Shown one piece after another: positions 1-4,927 of a stretch of DNA of 5,812 nucleotides. This stretch comes from Candidatus Zipacnadia bacterium (GTDB taxonomy: Bacteria; Armatimonadota; Zipacnadia; Zipacnadales; Zipacnadaceae): contig JALGTV010000208.1 of the NCBI GenBank assembly GCA_029821215.1, positions 1 through 5,812 on the forward strand, given 5' to 3'. The translations under genes and the position numbers were made by a program. The notes beneath the pieces are model-generated. The model made no database searches. It was not told the origin of the DNA and saw only the letters and a list, made by a program, of their open reading frames with translations. The stretch's first letter is position 1; each line of letters begins with the position of its first letter.

Positions 1-8
1 CCGGAATG

Positions 9-24
9 GGGTAGGCGACTACCC
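9..24. other. Small hairpin with GCGA loop near window edge
   Basis: A 6-bp perfect inverted repeat (GGGTAG / CTACCC) closes a GCGA tetraloop, which is of the stable GNRA class if transcribed from the plus strand. It lies about 70 nt beyond the stop codon of the large minus-strand gene. No T-run follows it on either strand, so it is not a convincing intrinsic terminator. Its role is unknown. Confidence 0.3.
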
Positions 25-65
25 TGAGAGCTATGCTTGCGGTATTCACCACTGCTTGGTTCTAA

Positions 66-85
66 CTATGTCGCCCACTACATAG
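66..85 (-). terminator. Weak candidate terminator after the CBM9/DUF4091 gene
   Basis: CTATGT and ACATAG form a 6-bp stem with an 8-nt loop, beginning 8 nt downstream of the minus-strand stop codon at 94-96. On the minus strand only TTAGAA follows, so the U-tract is poor. The position suits a 3' end, but the pairing is AT-rich and short. It could equally be chance. Confidence 0.25.
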
Positions 86-93
86 ATGTCTGC

Positions 94-2661
94 TTAGCCT
101 TGCTCCAGGCCGAGGGATAGCAGGCCCTCAATGGCGTCGGCTACTGCCGAGCGCACGCGCTCCACCTCGGCGGGGTCCTGGGTAAACGAAGTCAGCGTTT
201 CTACTGTTGACGGCGGGACCGTAAGGCAGCGGCGCGCCGCGCGCAGGGCCAGCGTGCCCTCGCGAGTATGCCGCAGCGCATCATTATGCCGCAGCTTATC
301 TGTCAGGTCACGTAGCACCCAGAAGTATTCGTAGTCCTCCAGGCCATCAGTTATATTCTCCAGCCGAATGGTACTCACCGGTCCGTCAATTCCGTAATAG
401 AAGACACAGCCGTCGCCATTGTAGCCAGGCCAAGTGACCGGATCCCATTGGCATAGAGGGCCGTCATCAATCACTTTGTCGTTCTTCGGACTAAAGTTCA
501 AGGCCCAATGCAAGAAGCCATCTGATTGGTACTTCCAGGCCATCATTCCCATCAGTAGCCGCGCTTCAATAGCCGGATACTCAATGAGAAAGTTGGCATA
601 AGGATGTTGCGGGCCACAGCATATATACCACCAAACTTCTTTGCCGCGAGCCCGAGTTGCCGCGATTGTACCCCTATATTTCATATACTCAGGTGTCAGA
701 GGGACCCACGCATCAATGGTTTGGGCCAGCTCATCACGCGCTCCCATATCTTGGTTGAAGCCGGCCGTAGTCATAATGCCTATCTGGGGATAACGCTCCT
801 TGATCTCCTTGGAGGCGGCAATCATCTCCTGGCGCCGCTCCTCCCCCGCCTCATCGAATCCATAAAACCACAACGCCTCGTCAGGGATGCCGGCTTCGTG
901 GGCGCGCTTCAGGATAGCATCTACTTTCTCGCACCACTCCGGAGTCACGACTATTTCTTCATCACCCACATACACAATAGTAAAGAAGTTCTGCCCCCCA
1001 GCCCATAGGCGCTTGAGGTCCTCAACTGGTTCCTTGCCCATATCCAAACCCCAATGATAGATGCCGCCCACGTTGAGACGGTGGTTAAGGATAAACTGAC
1101 GAAAGCGCCACTTGAGCTTATCATTCCAGGCTTCCCCATACAGTTCTGGCCCCACACTCTCCGTATAACAGTTGGCCACGCGGAAGTGGTGGGTCTTGGG
1201 AATCGCAAAGCTGCGCACCCGCAATCGCACCGGTACCGCCTGTTCGTCACCACCAACATTGACCCGCACCTGTCCCTCATAGACCCCCGGCGGTGCCTCC
1301 CGCGGAACGGCTACCGTCACCCACAACGGCTGACAGAACCCGACCGGTACATCAAAGGTAGTCAGATGACTGAGCAGCGGATCCGGCCACCAGCCCACAA
1401 AGTCCACCCTATATACCGGTTTCTCAGTCTTCAGGTAGCCTACTACCCGTATGGATAAGGGAAGCGTAGCACCTTCAGGTCCCCGCAGCGGCTCCGCGCT
1501 CCAAGTCAACCCGGTAAGGTCCTGCTTCACTGGCACAATAACTACTTGCCCATGGACATACTCACCCCGCGCCCCGTCTAACTGCAGGGGCTCGCTGGCG
1601 GCCTCAGTGAGAAGAGCCGGACTGTTACGACCCACCTCGCGGTGTACCTTCGTCATTGAACTGGCGACGGCAAGGACATACTCCCAGTCCCCCTGGCCAG
1701 GGCGCGCCTGATAGAATTTAGCCCCCTGGCGGACGTCACCAATCTCCTCCAGGGTCGCCTCAGTCTGGACATAGGCCGCAATTATCTCCTCCACTGCGGG
1801 CTGCTTCTGTCTGGCTACCTCCTCGGCCCTAGCTAAGGCCACTTGCGCCTGATCCAGCTTGTCCCGAAGCTGCTGGGCCCCTACCGCAGTGACGGCGGCA
1901 ATTGCCTCTACTTGTTGAGCGGCAAGTTGGTATTGCTCCCGCGCCTTGGTAACCTGGGCTTTCAGCAGTTCGCTCAGGTTAGGCAGGGCCAAATAGCCAA
2001 ATTGGGAAGTGTCGTGAAACGAACTCTTCACTGGCGACCACGACGAACACTGCATTTGCTCCCACGGCACTGGCTCCCCCGCGGCCACGCGGTCCCGGCA
2101 GAAGTTAGCACTCCACAGATCCTGGCCTGGACCATCCAGGCCAAAGACTGACCACGGGATGGCTAACTCCAGCGTCCATTCCCCTTCGCCTACAGCGGTG
2201 GCCGACTGCCACTGGGCATCCCACGCCGGATCGCCATCCAGAGAGTCAAACTGCACATTAGCCACGTTGACGATAAACTGATAGCGGTGCCCAGGGATAC
2301 GACCGGGGTCAAAGAAGACTTCTACCGCATCGTCAGCATAGACCTCAGAGTCCCGCTGCTGGTGGGCGGCCACCAGTAGCTCTGGATGGGGCTCCAGGCA
2401 CCGGACGCCCACATAAAGGGCCCGCTCGTCAAAGACCACTCGCACCTCGGTCGGGGGCTGGGCTGGCTGCCGGGAGTCTAAAACGGCGAAGTTAGTAAGG
2501 ACCGGCGCCTGACTCCAACAGGCCTCAGTGAGCCGGCCATCAATCTGCGGCGGGGTGGCTACCCGCACTGGCGTACAGATAGGCCACTCCCCCGCCTGGG
2601 CTACACAAGCCATTGCCAACAGACTAATCATTACTACTAGATCCGTCACTAGTTGGTTCAT
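94..2661 (-). CDS. Secreted CBM9-like + DUF4091 (GH123-like) carbohydrate-active protein
   Basis: This encodes 855 residues starting at the ATG at 2661, which has AGGAGG 10 nt upstream. The open frame runs on to 2799, but that extension crosses a short repeat and has no start signal. Residues 1-23 are a signal peptide (hydrophobic core VVMISLLAMACV, cleavage AQA|G), so it is exported. Residues ~30-228 match a family-9-like carbohydrate-binding fold (PPQIDGRLTEACW near 37-49, then DDAVEVFFDP at 110-119). Residues ~230-315 are Ala/Gln/Glu-rich and probably a helical coiled linker. Residues ~360-485 look like a beta-sandwich, including APPGVYEGQVRV. Residues ~490-790 resemble the DUF4091/GH123 barrel, with FYGFDEA at 599-605, whose adjacent D603-E604 correspond to the Asp-Glu pair used by GH123 beta-N-acetylgalactosaminidases in substrate-assisted hydrolysis. 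A Trp-rich stretch and LENITDGLEDYEY (768-779) follow. The actual sugar substrate cannot be told from sequence. The gene is intact, stands alone, and is separated from the upstream pseudopilin gene by a strong hairpin. Confidence 0.88.
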   Translation of the reverse strand: MNQLVTDLVVMISLLAMACVAQAGEWPICTPVRVATPPQIDGRLTEACWSQAPVLTNFAVLDSRQPAQPPTEVRVVFDERALYVGVRCLEPHPELLVAAHQQRDSEVYADDAVEVFFDPGRIPGHRYQFIVNVANVQFDSLDGDPAWDAQWQSATAVGEGEWTLELAIPWSVFGLDGPGQDLWSANFCRDRVAAGEPVPWEQMQCSSWSPVKSSFHDTSQFGYLALPNLSELLKAQVTKAREQYQLAAQQVEAIAAVTAVGAQQLRDKLDQAQVALARAEEVARQKQPAVEEIIAAYVQTEATLEEIGDVRQGAKFYQARPGQGDWEYVLAVASSMTKVHREVGRNSPALLTEAASEPLQLDGARGEYVHGQVVIVPVKQDLTGLTWSAEPLRGPEGATLPLSIRVVGYLKTEKPVYRVDFVGWWPDPLLSHLTTFDVPVGFCQPLWVTVAVPREAPPGVYEGQVRVNVGGDEQAVPVRLRVRSFAIPKTHHFRVANCYTESVGPELYGEAWNDKLKWRFRQFILNHRLNVGGIYHWGLDMGKEPVEDLKRLWAGGQNFFTIVYVGDEEIVVTPEWCEKVDAILKRAHEAGIPDEALWFYGFDEAGEERRQEMIAASKEIKERYPQIGIMTTAGFNQDMGARDELAQTIDAWVPLTPEYMKYRGTIAATRARGKEVWWYICCGPQHPYANFLIEYPAIEARLLMGMMAWKYQSDGFLHWALNFSPKNDKVIDDGPLCQWDPVTWPGYNGDGCVFYYGIDGPVSTIRLENITDGLEDYEYFWVLRDLTDKLRHNDALRHTREGTLALRAARRCLTVPPSTVETLTSFTQDPAEVERVRSAVADAIEGLLSLGLEQG

Positions 2662-2670
2662 CTTGGTGAG

Positions 2671-2676
2671 ACCTCC
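2671..2676 (-). promoter_or_regulatory. Ribosome binding site that fixes the start of the CBM9/DUF4091 gene
   Basis: On the minus strand AGGAGG stands 10 nt before the ATG at 2661 (CCAGGAGGTCTCACCAAG then ATG). This start also places a clean signal peptide at the N-terminus. The upstream in-frame ATG at 2799 has no such site and would bury the signal peptide 46 residues inside the protein. Confidence 0.8.
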
Positions 2677-2742
2677 TGGTTGAGACTGTTGTGGAATTCG
2701 TAGGAACACCAAACATCCACACTGGCCGGGACATCTGCCCTG

Positions 2743-2761
2743 CCCTGAGCCTGCCGAAGGG
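2743..2761. repeat. Short dispersed-repeat unit (CCCTGAGCCTGCCGAAGGG)
   Basis: This 19-mer has complementary ends (CCCT / AGGG). Read through from the minus strand it gives the PSAGSGQ peptide that I remember as a common artefact of short dispersed repeats in environmental bacterial genomes. Only one copy is in the window, so calling it a repeat rests on recollection. It lies in the upstream region of the CBM9/DUF4091 gene. Confidence 0.45.
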
Positions 2762-2836
2762 TGCCCCGACCCCAGTATATTTCTGCCTCGCAATAACAAA
2801 ACCTCTCCGGGTTAGCTTGAACCCCGCCTACGCGAT

Positions 2837-2866
2837 ATAATGTGTCGGTGGTTAACTACAGAGCAA
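2837..2866 (-). promoter_or_regulatory. Weak candidate promoter for the CBM9/DUF4091 gene
   Basis: On the minus strand TTGCTC (2861-2866) and CATTAT (2837-2842) are separated by 18 nt. Each matches the sigma70 consensus at only 4 of 6 positions. Being downstream of the hairpin at 2885-2906 and upstream of the start at 2661, it is where a promoter is needed. The same bases contain TATAAT on the plus strand (2836-2841) with no good -35 box. Confidence 0.25.
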
Positions 2867-2884
2867 TTACTTAATTGGGGCAAG

Positions 2885-2906
2885 GGGCCGAGGGTGCCCT
2901 CGGCCC
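2885..2906 (-). terminator. Perfect 10-bp hairpin between the pseudopilin and CBM9/DUF4091 genes
   Basis: GGGCCGAGGG and CCCTCGGCCC are perfectly complementary across a TG dinucleotide, so in RNA this is at least 9 bp with a 4-nt loop. It lies about 83 nt past the stop of the prepilin tail remnant. Neither side has a real T-run (minus strand continues CTTGCCCC; plus strand TGTGCCTTTCTG), so it is a non-canonical terminator or an RNA-stabilising 3' hairpin. Location suggests it ends the pseudopilin transcript. Confidence 0.5.
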
Positions 2907-2943
2907 TGTGCCTTTCTGTCCACTCTCCACCCTGGGGCCGTAG

Positions 2944-2957
2944 CCGCCCTTCGGCGG
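2944..2957. other. Short GC hairpin beyond the prepilin tail remnant
   Basis: CCGCC and GGCGG form a 5-bp stem with a CTTC loop, 31 nt past the stop of the tail remnant in the minus direction. It has no T-run. Together with the larger hairpin at 2885-2906 it may shape the 3' end of the pseudopilin transcript. Confidence 0.25.
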
Positions 2958-2988
2958 AGGACTCAGCGCAGTCCCGTGGCTGCTATTC

Positions 2989-3120
2989 TCAGAAGGCGGC
3001 CTTGTAGTTAGCCCCCGACCACGCGTGGGGGTCTACAGAAGCGTCTCCCGGGACCAGGCCGAAGTCATAGCAATCTGGTACCCCGGCCTTGACCCACTTG
3101 GCTAGCCGCCACTCAGCGTT
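2989..3120 (-). pseudogene. Remnant of a second H-X9-DG prepilin gene (C-terminal tail only)
   Basis: Downstream of the intact pseudopilin stop, a different minus-strand frame carries AKWVKAG...YDFGLVPGD...GANYKAAF and a TGA at 2989. The intact protein ends AKWAGQA...GDYGLIPGD...GAYFTAAF, so the two tails align in order over about 36 residues with the shared blocks AKW, GL-PGD and AF. The nucleotide sequences differ at many positions, so this is an old paralogue and not a recent copy. Upstream of AKW the sequence reads RRNAEWRL where an N-x-AF-DGH motif would be expected, meaning the DG motif and everything before it is lost. There is no ribosome binding site. The frame is shifted by one relative to the intact gene, so stop readthrough would not join them. 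Confidence 0.65.
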
Positions 3121-3139
3121 CCTACGAGCCAACGCCGCC

Positions 3140-3868
3140 TCAGAAAGCCGCCGTGAAGTAGGCGCCCCCATTATTATGATCATGGGAGTCGCCCGGGATC
3201 AGACCATAGTCCCCCGAAATGAGTTTGGCCTGCCCAGCCCACTTAGCATGACCATCACAATAGGCAACATTGTAGCCCCAGTTATGAGGACCCTTCGTGT
3301 AATTCCAGTCGGTGATCGGGAACGCCTCCCAATACAACCCATCGCGCAAAAAGGGCCTAACCAAGGCGCCGCTACCCTGAAAGATGCTTTCGGTGAAACT
3401 AAAGTTATCCGTGAGCAGAACAATGCTAGCTGGATTAGGAATACTGTCCATCACTATCCCAACCCCGTCGTGCTGCACGATAACCCCATTAGCCATATAT
3501 CCGGTAAAGGGGATAACGCATTCGCCCCACGGGGGACATATATCCAGCGGGTTGATTGCTTGTCCTGGACATTGGTAGACATCACTCCCCTTTACATACC
3601 GCCACAGTGCATGTGTCCAGCTGCCGGGCCAGGCGTTAAGCTGTGAATGCTCGCCGTTCGTGGAGGGGGCACGCTCATCCCAGTCGCTGGCGTACATCAA
3701 CGTCGCCAACGCCAGTTGCTTTATGTTGCTCAGACACGCGGTCTGCTGGGCTTTAGCCTTGGCGCGGGCAAAGACTGGGAACAGAATTGCCGCCAGGATA
3801 GCGATGATCGCTATCACCACCAGCAATTCAATCAATGTGAAACCTGAATTGTGTTTAGTCCTGTACAT
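3140..3868 (-). CDS. Type II pseudopilin-like protein, DUF1559 / H-X9-DG family
   Basis: This encodes 242 residues from the ATG at 3868. The frame also opens with GTG at 3877, but those bases form part of the Shine-Dalgarno GAGGTG, so the ATG is chosen. Residues 1-9 are a short basic leader (MYRTKHNSG) and prepilin peptidase would cut G9|F10. F10 begins FTLIELLVVIAIIAILAAI, with the +5 glutamate at E14 and a hydrophobic helix to about residue 30. FPVFARAKAKAQQTACLSNIKQLALA follows as the continuing amphipathic helix and start of the globular domain. YASDWDERAP (59-68) is the usual DUF1559 landmark, and H195 followed nine residues later by D205-G206 is the H-X9-DG motif. Cys100, Cys111 and Cys117 could form disulfides outside the cell. 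Products of this family are processed at the inner membrane and may assemble in a type II secretion-like or envelope fibre. The specific role is unknown. The gene has its own promoter and long leader upstream and a diverged tail copy downstream. Confidence 0.92.
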   Translation of the reverse strand: MYRTKHNSGFTLIELLVVIAIIAILAAILFPVFARAKAKAQQTACLSNIKQLALATLMYASDWDERAPSTNGEHSQLNAWPGSWTHALWRYVKGSDVYQCPGQAINPLDICPPWGECVIPFTGYMANGVIVQHDGVGIVMDSIPNPASIVLLTDNFSFTESIFQGSGALVRPFLRDGLYWEAFPITDWNYTKGPHNWGYNVAYCDGHAKWAGQAKLISGDYGLIPGDSHDHNNGGAYFTAAF

Positions 3869-3874
3869 GATTTT

Positions 3875-3880
3875 CACCTC
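3875..3880 (-). promoter_or_regulatory. Ribosome binding site of the pseudopilin gene
   Basis: On the minus strand GAGGTG is followed by AAAATC and then the ATG at 3868, a 6-nt spacing. This favours the internal ATG over the GTG at 3877, which is embedded in the site itself. Confidence 0.8.
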
Positions 3881-3933
3881 ACTACAGTTTTGTTTGCTGA
3901 TACAACCCTTCCGCTATTCACTGTATTTCTACC

Positions 3934-3982
3934 CCCAGCTTGCCAGGCTGGGCCACCGGGTGCAAAGCCGGTAGCCTTGGCT
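3934..3982 (-). promoter_or_regulatory. Cluster of three GC-rich hairpins in the pseudopilin leader
   Basis: Three inverted repeats stand in a row between the orphan Shine-Dalgarno match and the real one. They are CCCAGC/GCTGGG (3934-3952, 7-nt loop), ACCGG/CCGGT (3955-3972, 8-nt loop) and AGCC/GGCT (3973-3982, 2-nt gap). The surrounding leader is AT-rich, so the cluster stands out in composition. I compared it with the c-di-GMP-I, cobalamin, MoCo and yybP-ykoY consensus patterns as I remember them and found no convincing match. A structured 5' UTR element is plausible but not proven. Confidence 0.4.
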
Positions 3983-3986
3983 GTGC

Positions 3987-3997
3987 TCACCTCCTTT
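3987..3997 (-). promoter_or_regulatory. Orphan full-length Shine-Dalgarno match in the leader
   Basis: On the minus strand AAAGGAGGTGA matches the complement of the 16S 3' end over 11 nt, far stronger than the pseudopilin's own site. No ATG, GTG or TTG lies 4-12 nt downstream; the only GTG overlaps the site itself. It sits about 120 nt before the pseudopilin start. It may be a ribosome standby site or the surviving start region of a lost gene. Confidence 0.5.
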
Positions 3998-4048
3998 AGC
4001 CTCTCACGGTACCAAACCTGGAGTATGAAGTATGGGATACCACAACCA

Positions 4049-4065
4049 ATCCGCCTGAGGCGGAT
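4049..4065 (-). promoter_or_regulatory. Anti-antiterminator-like hairpin
   Basis: ATCCGCC and GGCGGAT form a perfect 7-bp stem with a 3-nt loop. In the minus-strand RNA this follows directly after the terminator U-tract. Its first arm could instead pair with the terminator's 3' arm (GCGGAT / ATCCGC, 6 bp, looping out the U-run), so the terminator, the antiterminator and this hairpin compete with one another. Confidence 0.55.
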
Positions 4066-4097
4066 AAAAAAATCCGCGTCCAGAATCAGACGCGGAT
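4066..4097 (-). terminator. Strong intrinsic terminator inside the pseudopilin leader
   Basis: On the minus strand ATCCGCGTC and GACGCGGAT give a perfect 9-bp stem with an 8-nt loop, followed at once by a run of T (six after the stem). This is a textbook Rho-independent terminator. The plus-strand side lacks a T-run after the stem, so the direction is clear. It sits about 110 nt after the promoter and about 200 nt before the pseudopilin start, where it would block expression unless bypassed. Confidence 0.85.
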
Positions 4098-4209
4098 GAT
4101 AAATACTAACCACATTATAGATGAGAGAGAGTCATATAATTCTCATCCCACCATTTTAAGATTATTAGCCGGACCAGTGAGGCCCAATGGGCAATTGATT
4201 AGCTCAACA
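4066..4209 (-). ncRNA. Candidate attenuated leader RNA or small RNA
   Basis: A consensus promoter and a strong terminator bound a transcript of about 144 nt on the minus strand. Inside it are possible stems GGGCC/GGUCC (with one G-U pair) and GAUGAGA/UCUCAUC, and an AU-rich centre where AUUAUA and UAUAAU could pair instead. A tiny ORF of nine codons (MWLVFIIRV, start 4115) has its stop in the terminator loop but no Shine-Dalgarno site. The RNA may be a cis-acting attenuator leader for the pseudopilin gene or an independent sRNA. No known riboswitch class was recognised. The 5' end is estimated from the -10 box. Confidence 0.5.
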
Positions 4210-4215
4210 TTAGTT

Positions 4216-4244
4216 ATTATACCACGCTCCTAAACTACTGTCAA
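4216..4244 (-). promoter_or_regulatory. Full-consensus sigma70 promoter for the pseudopilin leader
   Basis: On the minus strand TTGACA (4239-4244) and TATAAT (4216-4221) match the consensus at all twelve positions and are separated by the optimal 17 nt. Transcription should start near 4209 and run toward the pseudopilin gene. It stands just downstream of the transposase remnant. Confidence 0.88.
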
Positions 4245-4316
4245 GCGCCTTTTTGAATTTTTCAGCAATTTGTTTTATCGGCCGGCATCATTAGGTTGAT
4301 GGGGCACATGCTTCTG

Positions 4317-4605
4317 TTAGCCGAGAATTCGCGGGCGACGGTAATCGCCGCCGCCGAGCACCAAATCATCGGTCCTGTACTCTGGTCGCGACGATGCCAT
4401 ACAGCAGGATAGTTCCGGGCCGGTCCGAGCTGCTCTGTATATGGAAGCGTTGGCGGCCGCATGCAAAATCAGCCGGAACTGATTGGCCCAAAAACGATGG
4501 CAGCTGGTGCGATCCATGGAGAGGTCTTTCAGCTCTTTGATCCGATTTTCGGCTTCGCCCCGGCCCGCGTAGTAGTCGTACAAAACCAGCGGAGCCCCAC
4601 CCATG
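4317..4605 (-). pseudogene. IS1380/IS4-superfamily transposase, C-terminal remnant
   Basis: The minus-strand frame contains LYDYYAGRGEAENRIKELK, which carries the IS4-superfamily Y(2)R(3)E(6)K signature. The tyrosine is followed two residues later by Arg, three later by the catalytic Glu (codon 4548-4550), and six later by Lys. Next comes DRTSCHRFWANQFRLILHAA, typical of the IS1380 group. The upstream DDE aspartates are absent, and the frame instead continues into the antisense of the rubredoxin fragment at about 4600-4612. Spacing in KELKDLSMDR looks one residue short, and after about 4430 the tail is degenerate and stops at 4317. No terminal inverted repeats or target duplication were identified. 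It is a dead fragment. Confidence 0.75.
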
Positions 4606-4607
4606 TC

Positions 4608-4721
4608 GGTGACCCCAGCGCCGACATACCACTGGGTACTGCCTTCGAAGACTTGCCCGAGGACTGGATCTGCCCCGACTGCGGGGTGGGTAAGGACTTC
4701 TTCGAGACTGAAGAGGAATAG
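4608..4721 (+). pseudogene. Rubredoxin, C-terminal fragment
   Basis: From about 4608 the plus strand reads GDPSADIPLGTAFEDLPEDW then ICPDCGVGKDFFETEEE and a TAG ending at 4721. This is the highly conserved second half of a rubredoxin, a small Fe(Cys)4 electron carrier of about 50-55 residues. The first CxxC knuckle (usual Y-x-C-x-x-C-G-Y) is missing. In its place the same frame runs into the antisense of the transposase remnant, back to an ATG at 4461 with no good ribosome binding site. With only two of four iron ligands it cannot form a normal centre. The sequence that remains is well conserved, so the break may be fairly recent. The missing N-terminal half was not found elsewhere in the window. 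Confidence 0.75.
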
Positions 4722-4859
4722 CTGACAATTCCGGGGGGAAAAAAGGAAGAATGCCCCGAGGCGCGACGTTGCTCCCAAACGTCACAGGGAAAAGCTGTAT
4801 CGCAACTGCCAGACCCTTGCCCTCACGGCCAATCCTGGACTAATCGGGCGGTATGCGCC

Positions 4860-4888
4860 TTGACGACAAAGATTGAGTGCGTTATGCT
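4860..4888 (+). promoter_or_regulatory. Promoter of the 74-residue ORF
   Basis: TTGACG (4860-4865, 5 of 6) and TATGCT (4883-4888, 4 of 6) are separated by 17 nt. The predicted start near 4895 leaves a leader of about 33 nt before the ATG at 4928. Confidence 0.6.
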
Positions 4889-4927
4889 GTATCAACGGTA
4901 GAACATACTAACCGAGGAGCCAGGGGC

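Noticed and set aside
604..2151. Several plus-strand frames of 86-134 residues inside the CBM9/DUF4091 gene
   Set aside because: All are antisense to an intact 855-residue reading frame with coherent domains, and none shows family features.
2659..2799. Upstream start of the large minus-strand gene giving 901 residues
   Set aside because: The extra 46 residues come from a repeat and GC-rich untranslated DNA. The ATG at 2661 has AGGAGG in place and begins a proper signal peptide.
2831..2845. TATAAT on the plus strand as a promoter
   Set aside because: There is no acceptable -35 box at 16-18 nt (only TTAGCT at 18 nt, 3 of 6) and it would transcribe only antisense to the pseudopilin gene.
3089..3646. 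185-residue open frame on the plus strand
   Set aside because: It lies antisense to the pseudopilin gene, which has clear family motifs, and it has no recognisable domain or ribosome binding site. It is a shadow frame.
3934..3997. c-di-GMP-I (GEMM) riboswitch in front of the pseudopilin gene
   Set aside because: The GGCTACCGG stretch recalls the 3' part of that class, but the diagnostic upstream GGCAAACC, GAAA tetraloop and ACGCAAAGCC elements are absent in the transcribed direction.
3874..4113. 79-residue frame (GTG start) on the minus strand through the pseudopilin leader
   Set aside because: It runs straight across the terminator, its U-run and the hairpin cluster, has no ribosome binding site at its start, and its translation resembles no protein family.
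4461..4721. A genuine 86-residue plus-strand protein with a rubredoxin-like end
   Set aside because: Its first half is the antisense of a recognisable transposase, it has only one CxxC knuckle, and no good ribosome binding site precedes the ATG. A chimeric relic is a better explanation.
4722..4859. Possible IS end or hidden gene between rubredoxin fragment and next promoter
   Set aside because: No coding frame, clear inverted repeat partner or target duplication could be found; only a G/A-rich run (4731-4750) stands out.
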